DNA from: JBPCMN01 sp013695115
Lineage (GTDB): Bacteria; Actinomycetota; Acidimicrobiia; IMCC26256; JACDBD01
DNA length: 13,134 nt
Reading direction: 5' to 3'
Assembly (NCBI GenBank): GCA_051002235.1
Contig: JBPCMN010000080.1
Span: 1 to 13,134, forward strand
Shown here: positions 5,214-11,399 of the stretch, in pieces
Layout: each line of letters begins with the position of its first letter
Position numbering within the stretch: the first letter of the stretch is position 1
Notes under the pieces: generated by a model
Databases searched by the model: none
Told to the model about the DNA's origin: nothing
What the model saw: the letters and a program-made list of their open reading frames with translations, nothing else
Made by a program: the position numbers and the translations under genes

Positions 5214-6764
5214 GTGGACCCGCGCCGGTCGCTGACGTTCGCCGACGTGCTCCGCGAGCACCGGCGCGGCCGGCCCCAGCAGGTGGCCGCGGTCGACGGC
5301 GACGTCCGGCTCACGTATCCGGAGCTCGACGAACGCGTCAACCGGCTCGGGCGCGCGCTGCGCGCGTGCGGCGTGGGCGAGGGTGACCGGGTGCTCTGGC
5401 TCGGCCAGAACTCGTTCCGGGTGCTCGAGTGCCTGTTGGCCGCGGCCAAGCTCGGGGCGATGTTCTGCCCGGCGAACTGGCGCCAGAGCTCGGAGGAGAT
5501 GGCCTTCGTCATCGACGACCTCGACGCCGCCGTCGTCGTCTGGCAGGGCGAGGAGATCGGCGCGACGGTGCGCGACGCCCGGACGCAGTCGGCGTCGCGC
5601 GGCCGCTGGCTCCGTCACGACGCCGTTCCCGACTCGGGCGACGACTCCTACGAGTCGTTCCTCGGCGGCGGGGTCGCGGAGGATCCGGCGATGGAGGTCG
5701 ACCCGGCCTCGGCGCTGTTGGTGATCTACACCGCTGCGTTCGGCGGTCGACCCAACGGCGCCATGCTCAGCCACACCGCGCTGATCTCGCAGGGTCTGGT
5801 GATGGGACATGCTGCCGCGGTCGAGGCCGACTACGTGTACCTGAACAGCGGGCCGCTGTTTCATCTCGGCACGTTCATGACGACCCTGGCGACCTTCGTC
5901 GCCGGCGGCACGAACGTCTTCACCCGGCGCGTCGACGCCGAGGAGCTGTGTCGGCTGATCGAAGCCGAGCATTGCACCGGCGCGTTCCTCGTCGGCCCGA
6001 CCTTTGAGCAGATTCGCGAGATCAACCACGACCACCGCTACGACCTCACGAGCCTGCGCTCGTATCCCGGTACGCCGGAGTGGAACGAGATGATCACCGT
6101 CGACACCAGCCCGTGGGCCCGCCACCCCGGCGGGTACGGCCAGAGCGAGGCGGTGGGGATGCTCACCTACAACGCGCTGGGGATCGACACGGTCGGCACC
6201 CACGGGCGAGCGTCGCCGTTGGTGCAGCTGCGCATCGTCGATGAGGACGGCGCCGAGCTCCCCGTCGGCGAGACCGGCGAGATCGTGGCCCGCGGCCCCA
6301 CGATCATGAACGGCTACTGGAACCGGCCCGAGGAGAACGACAGCCGCAGTCGTGGTGGCTGGCATCACACCAACGACCTCGGGCGCCGCGAGGCTGACGG
6401 CACCATCAGCTTCATCGGGCCCAGGACCCGAATGATCAAGTCGGCGGCCGAGAACATCTACCCCGCCGAGGTCGAGGGCTGCATCGCCCGCCACCCGGCC
6501 GTCGCCGAGTGCGCCATCATCGGCGTGCCCGATCCGCGCTGGACCCAGAGCGTCAGGGCGATCGTGGTCCTCGCCGAAGGCGCGTCGGCGACCGCGGAGG
6601 AGATCATCGAGCACTGCCGGGCGGGCATCGCGTCGTACAAGAAGCCGAGGAGCGTCGAGTTCGTCGAGAAGCTGCCCAAACAGGGCTGGGCGATCGACTA
6701 CGACGCCCTCGACGAGCAGTTCGGGGGCGGCGGCTACCCCGGAGGAAGGAACCGGAGCGCGTGA
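5214..6764 (+). CDS. Acyl-CoA-synthetase-like (ANL superfamily) protein with altered catalytic motifs
   Basis: This 516-aa protein has the full ANL architecture but unusual active-site sequences. The P-loop reads YTAAFGGRPNGAMLSH (from residue 172), with Asn181 where YTSGTTGxPKG has lysine. The A5 motif is near normal (YGQSE, 308-312). TNDLG (386-390) keeps the ribose-binding Asp388. The hinge region is GPRTRMIKSAAENIYPAEVE (402-421). The C-terminal motif that normally carries the catalytic lysine (PRxxxGK) reads PKQGWAIDYDAL (488-499) and has no lysine at the expected place, although Lys489 is nearby. It could be a specialised subfamily with shifted chemistry, a ligase needing a partner, or a non-catalytic homologue. 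I have an uncertain memory of similar P-loops in actinobacterial FadD-like proteins. It starts with leaderless GTG and overlaps the next gene by GTGA. Confidence 0.82.
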   Translation: MDPRRSLTFADVLREHRRGRPQQVAAVDGDVRLTYPELDERVNRLGRALRACGVGEGDRVLWLGQNSFRVLECLLAAAKLGAMFCPANWRQSSEEMAFVIDDLDAAVVVWQGEEIGATVRDARTQSASRGRWLRHDAVPDSGDDSYESFLGGGVAEDPAMEVDPASALLVIYTAAFGGRPNGAMLSHTALISQGLVMGHAAAVEADYVYLNSGPLFHLGTFMTTLATFVAGGTNVFTRRVDAEELCRLIEAEHCTGAFLVGPTFEQIREINHDHRYDLTSLRSYPGTPEWNEMITVDTSPWARHPGGYGQSEAVGMLTYNALGIDTVGTHGRASPLVQLRIVDEDGAELPVGETGEIVARGPTIMNGYWNRPEENDSRSRGGWHHTNDLGRREADGTISFIGPRTRMIKSAAENIYPAEVEGCIARHPAVAECAIIGVPDPRWTQSVRAIVVLAEGASATAEEIIEHCRAGIASYKKPRSVEFVEKLPKQGWAIDYDALDEQFGGGGYPGGRNRSA

Positions 6765-7183
6765 GCGAGCCCGATCTGGCTGCGGACGAGTCGGCCATCC
6801 GCCGGCTACTGGCGGAGTACTGCCATGCCTACGACGACAAACGCGCCGGCGACTTCGCCGCGCTCTTCACCGAGGATGCCGAGTTCCGGGTCTTCGGCGG
6901 CGTGCGGAAGGGCCGGCAGGAGATCCACGACAACATCGGCGTGCAGCAGCCGGGGATGCCGCCGGGCCAGCACGTGACGTACAACTCGGTGGTCGAGGTC
7001 GAGGCCGACGGGAGGACGGCCCGGGCCTGGACCGACTTCTGCTACCTGCGCAAGGAGGGCGACGGGCACGTGATCAGCAACGCCGGCCGGTACCACGACC
7101 GGCTCGTCCGCGACCCCGACCGCTGGCGTTTCCGGAGCCGCGTCATCGTCTTCCTCGGCGAAGACCCGCCGGCCGACGCGTGA
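6761..7183 (+). CDS. NTF2/SnoaL-like domain protein
   Basis: This 140-aa alpha+beta cone protein starts with helix ESAIRRLLAEYCHAYDDK, then FAALFTEDAEFRVFGG, a GRQEIHDNI helix, and the strands HVTYNSVVEVEADGRTARAW and GRYHDRLVRDPDRWRFRSRVI. This is the SnoaL-like/NTF2-like fold used by ketosteroid isomerases, scytalone dehydratase and polyketide cyclases, among others. Candidate pocket residues are Tyr20, Tyr24, Asp31, Asp39, His71, Asn75 and His112, but no specific enzyme signature can be assigned. The GTG at 6761 overlaps the upstream TGA (GTGA), with GGAGGAAGGA at 6741-6750 upstream, giving translational coupling. A double-bond isomerase or dehydratase step is a reasonable guess from the context. 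A binding protein is an alternative. Confidence 0.78.
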   Translation: MSEPDLAADESAIRRLLAEYCHAYDDKRAGDFAALFTEDAEFRVFGGVRKGRQEIHDNIGVQQPGMPPGQHVTYNSVVEVEADGRTARAWTDFCYLRKEGDGHVISNAGRYHDRLVRDPDRWRFRSRVIVFLGEDPPADA

Positions 7184-7929
7184 GCGAGCCGTTCCGGGGG
7201 GGCTCGTACCGGCGCCGGATCCGGTTGATCGTGACCGAGCCCGGCGTGGTCGAGGGTGGGCTCGAGGACGACTTCCACCACTTCGAAGTCACGCTGCACC
7301 ACGACGGCGAGCGGGTTCTCGACGTCGATGCCCGGTCCGTGCGCTGGCCCTGGAGCACCTGCCCGGCCGCCGCCGGTCCGCTGCGCGCCCTGGCGGGTAT
7401 GGAGCTGTCGCCCCGGTGCCTGGCCGTGGGCGAGCACACCAACCCCAAGGCCAACTGCACGCACTTGTTCGACCTCGCCGGGCTGGCGGTAGCGCACGCG
7501 GCGCGCGGTGGCGAGCGACGCCAGTACGACGCCGAGGTGCCCTCCGGGAGGGGCGATGATCGCGCCGCGGTTCGATTGTGGCGCGACGGCGAGTTAGTGC
7601 TCGCGTGGACCCTGTCGGGCCGGGCCATCGGGTCACCGCCGCCGTACGACGCTGCGCCGTGGAAAGGGGGGTTCTTCCGCTGGGCCGACACGACGTTGCC
7701 GGTCGAGGAGGCGGAGGCCGCCATCGTGCTCCGACGGGCCTGCGAGATCGGGATGGGGCGCGGGATGGACCTCGACGGCGTCGACCGCGCCGACGAACTC
7801 GCCGAGCTCATGCAGGGCGTCTGTTACACCATGCAGCCGGTTGTGATCGGGACCGCACGGCGCAACAAGGGGACGATCCGCGACTTCTCGTCGTCGCCCG
7901 ACGCGCTGCTGGAGGGTTCGGGCTCCTAG
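7180..7929 (+). CDS. DUF2889-like protein of unknown function
   Basis: This 249-aa protein matches the DUF2889 pattern: an N-terminal RRRIRL strand, the acidic/histidine block EDDFHHFEV (29-37), RWPWSTCP (55-62), LSPRCLAVGEHTN, and CTHLFDLAGLAVAHAAR (93-109). The second half has WKGGFFRWADTTLP and GVCYTMQP. Conserved-looking polar residues Asp30, Asp31, His33, His34, Cys61, Cys93, His95, Asp98 and Cys215 could form a metal or thiol site, but no reaction can be stated. There is no signal peptide or membrane segment. The GTG at 7180 overlaps the NTF2-like stop as GTGA, making a strictly coupled trio with the synthetase-like protein. Its TAG stop shares a CTAG with the stop of the opposing oxidoreductase gene. 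The family assignment is from remembered pattern, not a search. Confidence 0.75.
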   Translation: MSEPFRGGSYRRRIRLIVTEPGVVEGGLEDDFHHFEVTLHHDGERVLDVDARSVRWPWSTCPAAAGPLRALAGMELSPRCLAVGEHTNPKANCTHLFDLAGLAVAHAARGGERRQYDAEVPSGRGDDRAAVRLWRDGELVLAWTLSGRAIGSPPPYDAAPWKGGFFRWADTTLPVEEAEAAIVLRRACEIGMGRGMDLDGVDRADELAELMQGVCYTMQPVVIGTARRNKGTIRDFSSSPDALLEGSGS

Positions 7930-8771
7930 GCCGGGAGGCCGATGAAGTCGGCGAAGCTCCGCATCCCGTCGATCGCCTCCTTGGAGCGCGCCCACGGCGA
8001 CACGATCAGGCGGGTGATGCCCAGCTCTTCCCAGCGCTTCACATCGTCGCGTGACTCGACCGGGCCGCCCAGGCAGATCTGGAAGCTCTCCTCAGAACGG
8101 CCGTACTCGGCCAGCAGGTTGCGCAGGCGCTGGATGGATGTCGCCGCCGAGTCGAACGTGTGGGCGATGCCGATCCACCCGTCGCCGGCGCGCGCGGCCC
8201 GTCTGAGGGCGGCGTTGCTCTCGCCGCCGACGAGTACCGGCGGCCACGGCTTCTGTACCGGCTTGGGCTCGAACGCCACCGAGTCGAAACGGAAGAACTC
8301 GCCGTGGTGCGCGACCTCGGTCTCGGTCCAGAGGCGCTTGCAGATTGTGAGCGCCTCGTCGACGCGGCGTCCGCGGGTGTGGAAGTCGAGCTCGGCCGCG
8401 ACCCATTCCTCCTCGAGCCAGCTGGCGCCGATGCCGAACTCGAGCCGCCCGCCCGAGACGATGTCGATCGTCTGCACGCCGCGGGCGGCGACGAACGGGT
8501 GGCGCAGCCCGAGGTTGTACACGTGGGTGCCCAGGCGCAGGCGCTCGGTCTTGCCCGCGAGATAGCCGAGGTAGGCGAACGCGTCGAAGACGGGGGTGCT
8601 CGGCGGGACCGGTGGGTGCTCCTCGCCGGGGTGGGGCGAGTTGCTCATGGCGGTGGTGAAGATCAGGTGCTCGGGTAGCCATACGGACTCGTAGCCAAGA
8701 CGCTCGGCTTCGAGCGTGGCGTCGAGGAAGAAGGCGGGGTTCAGGCGGCCGAGGGCGATGCCGAACTTCAC
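7926..8771 (-). CDS. LLM-class (luciferase-like) flavin/F420-dependent oxidoreductase
   Basis: This 281-aa TIM-barrel protein opens MKFGIALGRLNPAFFLDATL and contains ERLGYESVWLPEHL, LRLGTHVYNLGLRHP, DIVSGGRLEFGIGASWLEEEW and KPWPPVLVGGESNAALRRAARAGDGWIG. These are signatures of the actinobacterial LLM family whose cofactor is usually F420, sometimes FMN. Such enzymes carry out hydride transfer or monooxygenation on alcohols, ketones, enones or CoA thioesters. The GTG at 8771 overlaps the TGA of the upstream SDR (GTGA), so the two are coupled. No substrate is readable. The open frame continues upstream through the SDR gene only because that gene lies in another frame; it is not a fusion. Confidence 0.85.
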   Translation of the reverse strand: MKFGIALGRLNPAFFLDATLEAERLGYESVWLPEHLIFTTAMSNSPHPGEEHPPVPPSTPVFDAFAYLGYLAGKTERLRLGTHVYNLGLRHPFVAARGVQTIDIVSGGRLEFGIGASWLEEEWVAAELDFHTRGRRVDEALTICKRLWTETEVAHHGEFFRFDSVAFEPKPVQKPWPPVLVGGESNAALRRAARAGDGWIGIAHTFDSAATSIQRLRNLLAEYGRSEESFQICLGGPVESRDDVKRWEELGITRLIVSPWARSKEAIDGMRSFADFIGLPA

Positions 8772-9580
8772 GTGGTGAACCTCCCGTCGTCGAGGCGCTG
8801 CCAACCACCGGCGGCGACGTTGCCGCCGTCGACGTGAATGGTCACACCGGTCACGAAGCTGGACAGGTCGCCGGCGAGGAACACCGCCGCGGCGGCGACG
8901 TCGTCGACGGTGCCGGCGCGCGGGAGCGGCGTCTTGACCTCGACGTCGCCGCCGATGCCGGGGGTGGGGATGACGTCGGGGGCGATGCAGTTGACCCGGA
9001 TCATCCGGTCGCCCAGCTCGAGCGCCAGCGTCTTGGTGAGGCTGGCGACCGCCGCCTTCATCGCCGAGTACACGCCGTAGCCGGGGGCGGCCCGGTGGGC
9101 CTCGATCGAGGTCAGGTTGACGATCGAGCCACCCGGCGGCGCCGGGGGGAACAACGGGACGGTGCCACGGATGAAGTTGGTGACACTGACGAAGTTCTCT
9201 CGAACCAGCGCGTCCTGGCCCTTCTCGTTCACGTCGAGGAGGTTGGCGTAGAAGCCGCCGCCGGCATTGTTGACGAGTACGTCGACGTGGCCGAGTTGCT
9301 CGCGCACGACGTCGAGGAAAGCAGTGACCTGCTCGCCGTCGCGCACGTCCAGCTCCCCCGCGACCACCCGCCGGCCGGTGGCCTCGATCGCGTTCGCGGT
9401 GCTGTCGAGGTTGGGGACGTCGCGGTCGCAGATGGCGACATCGGCGCCGAAGCGCGCCAGCGTGGTCGCGACCGCCTCGCCGATTCCGACCGCCGCGCCC
9501 GTCACGATCGCGACCCGGTCGGTGAGGAGCACGGACGACGGGTCCAGCGGCACGGCGGGCGAGGCTATCGTCGGCCGCAC
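8768..9580 (-). CDS. Short-chain dehydrogenase/reductase (glucose/ribitol-type classical SDR)
   Basis: This 270-aa classical SDR has TGAAVGIG (27-34), NNAG (104-107), catalytic Ser158, Tyr171 and Lys175 (YSAMK), and a C-terminal HVDGGNVAAGGW tail typical of the family. The acidic Asp52 at the end of beta-2 (ICDRD) suggests NAD(H) preference. It is an NAD-dependent alcohol/ketone oxidoreductase of unknown substrate, co-transcribed with the F420-type oxidoreductase. The GTG at 9580 gives a 20-residue N-terminal extension and leaves only 2 nt to the divergent ATG at 9583. A GTG at 9532 (VLLTDRVAIV) would start nearer the usual SDR N-terminus and leave 50 bp for promoters, so the true start is uncertain. 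Confidence 0.83.
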   Translation of the reverse strand: MRPTIASPAVPLDPSSVLLTDRVAIVTGAAVGIGEAVATTLARFGADVAICDRDVPNLDSTANAIEATGRRVVAGELDVRDGEQVTAFLDVVREQLGHVDVLVNNAGGGFYANLLDVNEKGQDALVRENFVSVTNFIRGTVPLFPPAPPGGSIVNLTSIEAHRAAPGYGVYSAMKAAVASLTKTLALELGDRMIRVNCIAPDVIPTPGIGGDVEVKTPLPRAGTVDDVAAAAVFLAGDLSSFVTGVTIHVDGGNVAAGGWQRLDDGRFTT

Positions 9581-9582
9581 TC

Positions 9583-10368
9583 ATGGGCTATTCGGTTGCC
9601 GGGAAGAACGTGCTCGTCACCGGCGCGTCGTCGGGAATCGGCGCCGCGCTCGCCGAAGGGTTCGCCGCGCGCGGCGCGACGGTGGGGATCTGCGCGCGGC
9701 GCGAGGACCGGTTGGCAGAGGTTCTGGATCGCGTGAAGGAGCGGTCGCCGTCGTCGCGCGCCTGGACCGTCGATCTCGCCGACCTCCCGGGCGTCGAGTC
9801 GTTCGCTCGGCGCGTCGAGGACGAGCTGGGCGGCGTGGACGTGCTGGTGAACAACGCCGGCATCCCCAAGCGGCGACGGGTGACCGACCTGACGCCCGAG
9901 GTCGTCGACGCGGTGATGACGATCAACTATCTGTCGCCGGTGCGGCTGACGCTCGCGTTGCTGCCCGGGCTGATCGAGCGCTCGGGTCGGGTCGTGAACA
10001 TCTCGTCGGTGGCGGCGCGGCTGAGCCCACCCAGTGAGGCCGCGTACGCGCCGACGAAGGCGGCGCTGACGGCGTGGTCGGAGTCGATGCAGGTCGACCT
10101 GCACGACACCGGCGTCCGGGTCCACGTGGTGAACCCGGGGATCGTCGACACCGACCTGTTCCACCTGCCCGACAACGACGCCCCCATCGCCGACGATGTG
10201 GAGGCGCTCCCGGTGGAGGCGATCGTCGCTCCCGTGCTCGATCAGCTCGAGAACGGGACGTTCGAGATCTACGTGCCCGAGTGGTTCGCCGACGTCGTCG
10301 CGGGCAAGTTCCCCGACACCGGCCAGTTCCTCGACGGCACCATCGAGTGGCTCAAGACCAAGCAGTAG
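9583..10368 (+). CDS. Short-chain dehydrogenase/reductase (classical SDR)
   Basis: This 261-aa protein has TGASSGIG (13-20), an Arg-rich end of beta-2 (CARRED) indicating NADP(H) preference, NNAG (90-93), and catalytic Ser142, Tyr155 and Lys159. The C-terminal part (FEIYVPEWFADVVAGKFPD) is amphipathic and replaces the usual glycine-rich SDR end, as in some lipid- or ketone-reducing SDRs. The ATG at 9583 has TATCGT (9566-9571) upstream as a possible -10 but no clear ribosome site. It ends 3 nt before the opposing aldolase-like gene. Its cofactor preference is probably opposite to that of the divergent SDR, which may allow oxidation and reduction of the same carbonyl; this is inference. Confidence 0.84.
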   Translation: MGYSVAGKNVLVTGASSGIGAALAEGFAARGATVGICARREDRLAEVLDRVKERSPSSRAWTVDLADLPGVESFARRVEDELGGVDVLVNNAGIPKRRRVTDLTPEVVDAVMTINYLSPVRLTLALLPGLIERSGRVVNISSVAARLSPPSEAAYAPTKAALTAWSESMQVDLHDTGVRVHVVNPGIVDTDLFHLPDNDAPIADDVEALPVEAIVAPVLDQLENGTFEIYVPEWFADVVAGKFPDTGQFLDGTIEWLKTKQ

Positions 10369-10371
10369 CGG

Positions 10372-11100
10372 TTACCCGAGCAGGTCGGGTTGCTCCCGGA
10401 CGATCTTCTGGTAGAGCGGCTGGAAGCCGAAGTTGCCGGCGGCGTGGCCGCCGACCTGGCCCGCGGTCAGCCGAGCCATGTCGGGGTCGATCATCACCGG
10501 GTTCCCGGCCGCCGACGCCAGCAGCTGCGCCTGGCACGACCGCTCCATGGTGATGAACCAGAACGCGGCCTCGTCGACCGACTGCCCCACCGTGAGCAGC
10601 CCGTGGTTCCGCAGAATCACGGCCTTGCACTCGCCCAGGGCGTGCGCCAGCCGCTTGCCCTCCTCGAGGTCGAGCACCACACCCGTGTAGTCGTCGAACA
10701 GCGCGTGGTCCTCGTAGAACGCGCACGCGTCCTGCGTGATCGGGTCCAACAATCGGCCGAGAGCCGACCACGACTTTCCGTAGATCGAGTGCGCGTGCGC
10801 GGCCGCGACCACGTCGGGACGGGCCGCGTGCACCTGCCCGTGGATCACGAACGCGGCCGTGTTCACCGGCGCATCGCCCTCGACCACGTCACCTGCCTCG
10901 TTCACCAGCAGCAGGTCCGACACCCGGATGTGGCTGAACGGCACCCCGAACGGGTTCACCCAGAAGTGGTCGAGCCGCTCCGGGTCGCGGGCGGTGATGT
11001 GCCCAGCCACACCCTCGTCGAATCCGAACCGCCCGAACAGGCGGAAGGCGGCGGCCAGCCGCTCCTTGCGTTCCTGACGCTCGTCACTCATTGCGGTCAT
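10372..11100 (-). CDS. Class II aldolase/adducin-fold protein
   Basis: This 242-aa protein has the class II aldolase/adducin fold: the EGVAGHITARDP glycine loop (29-40), the zinc motif HAHSIYG (His102, His104), and RNHGLLTVG with the third ligand His166. In L-fuculose-phosphate aldolase the catalytic Glu73 sits 19 residues before the first zinc histidine; here that position is Ala83 (NTAAF), so retro-aldol chemistry by that mechanism is unlikely. A decarboxylase, lyase or other metal-dependent role is possible. It is last in the aldehyde dehydrogenase operon, 9 nt after the small protein's stop. ATG 11100 is used; the in-frame ATG at 11091 (MSDERQ) is an alternative. Confidence 0.83.
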   Translation of the reverse strand: MTAMSDERQERKERLAAAFRLFGRFGFDEGVAGHITARDPERLDHFWVNPFGVPFSHIRVSDLLLVNEAGDVVEGDAPVNTAAFVIHGQVHAARPDVVAAAHAHSIYGKSWSALGRLLDPITQDACAFYEDHALFDDYTGVVLDLEEGKRLAHALGECKAVILRNHGLLTVGQSVDEAAFWFITMERSCQAQLLASAAGNPVMIDPDMARLTAGQVGGHAAGNFGFQPLYQKIVREQPDLLG

Positions 11101-11109
11101 GGACCCAGT

Positions 11110-11397
11110 CTACGACTGCACCATGCCCCGCAAGCCGGTCGTGGCGCCCTTGAGCACCCGCCGCGCGTCCGTCACCAACACGCGCTGCTCGGCTGCCATA
11201 CCCACGGGATAGCGCAACCACTCCGTCCCGACCTTGAGGTCGCCGAACGGCTCACCCGAGAACACGTGGAAGTGCACGAACGGCGCCGTCCCCCGGCAGA
11301 AGACCCCGCGCCGCCGCTCGACCAGCCCGTCGAGCTCCCGCAGCCCTTTGAGCACCCGCTCGAGCTGGTCGAGATCCTCAGCCCGGGCGTGACCCAT
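11110..11397 (-). CDS. Small protein of unknown function, 95 aa
   Basis: I do not recognise a named family. The 95-aa protein has an N-terminal helix (AEDLDQLERVLKGLRELDGL), a central RGVFCRGTAPFVHFHVFSG segment with HFH at 42-44 and Cys34, an LKVGTEWLRYPV strand, and a basic C-terminal helix. The fold looks alpha/beta with a buried aromatic core. Small actinobacterial hypothetical proteins with an FLHFH-type core seem similar, but that is from memory. The ATG at 11397 lies 2 nt after the aldehyde dehydrogenase TAA and 9 nt separate its stop from the aldolase-like start, so it belongs to the same transcript. Upstream in-frame codons run antisense-free into the dehydrogenase gene and are rejected as starts. 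Confidence 0.65.
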   Translation of the reverse strand: MGHARAEDLDQLERVLKGLRELDGLVERRRGVFCRGTAPFVHFHVFSGEPFGDLKVGTEWLRYPVGMAAEQRVLVTDARRVLKGATTGLRGMVQS

Positions 11398-11399
11398 GG

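Noticed and set aside
7926..9584. Apparent SDR-oxidoreductase fusion: the oxidoreductase frame stays open through the SDR gene
   Set aside because: The SDR is read in a different frame with its own stop at 8768-8770. The oxidoreductase starts at GTG 8771 with a GTGA overlap, and the upstream part of the long frame is low-complexity.
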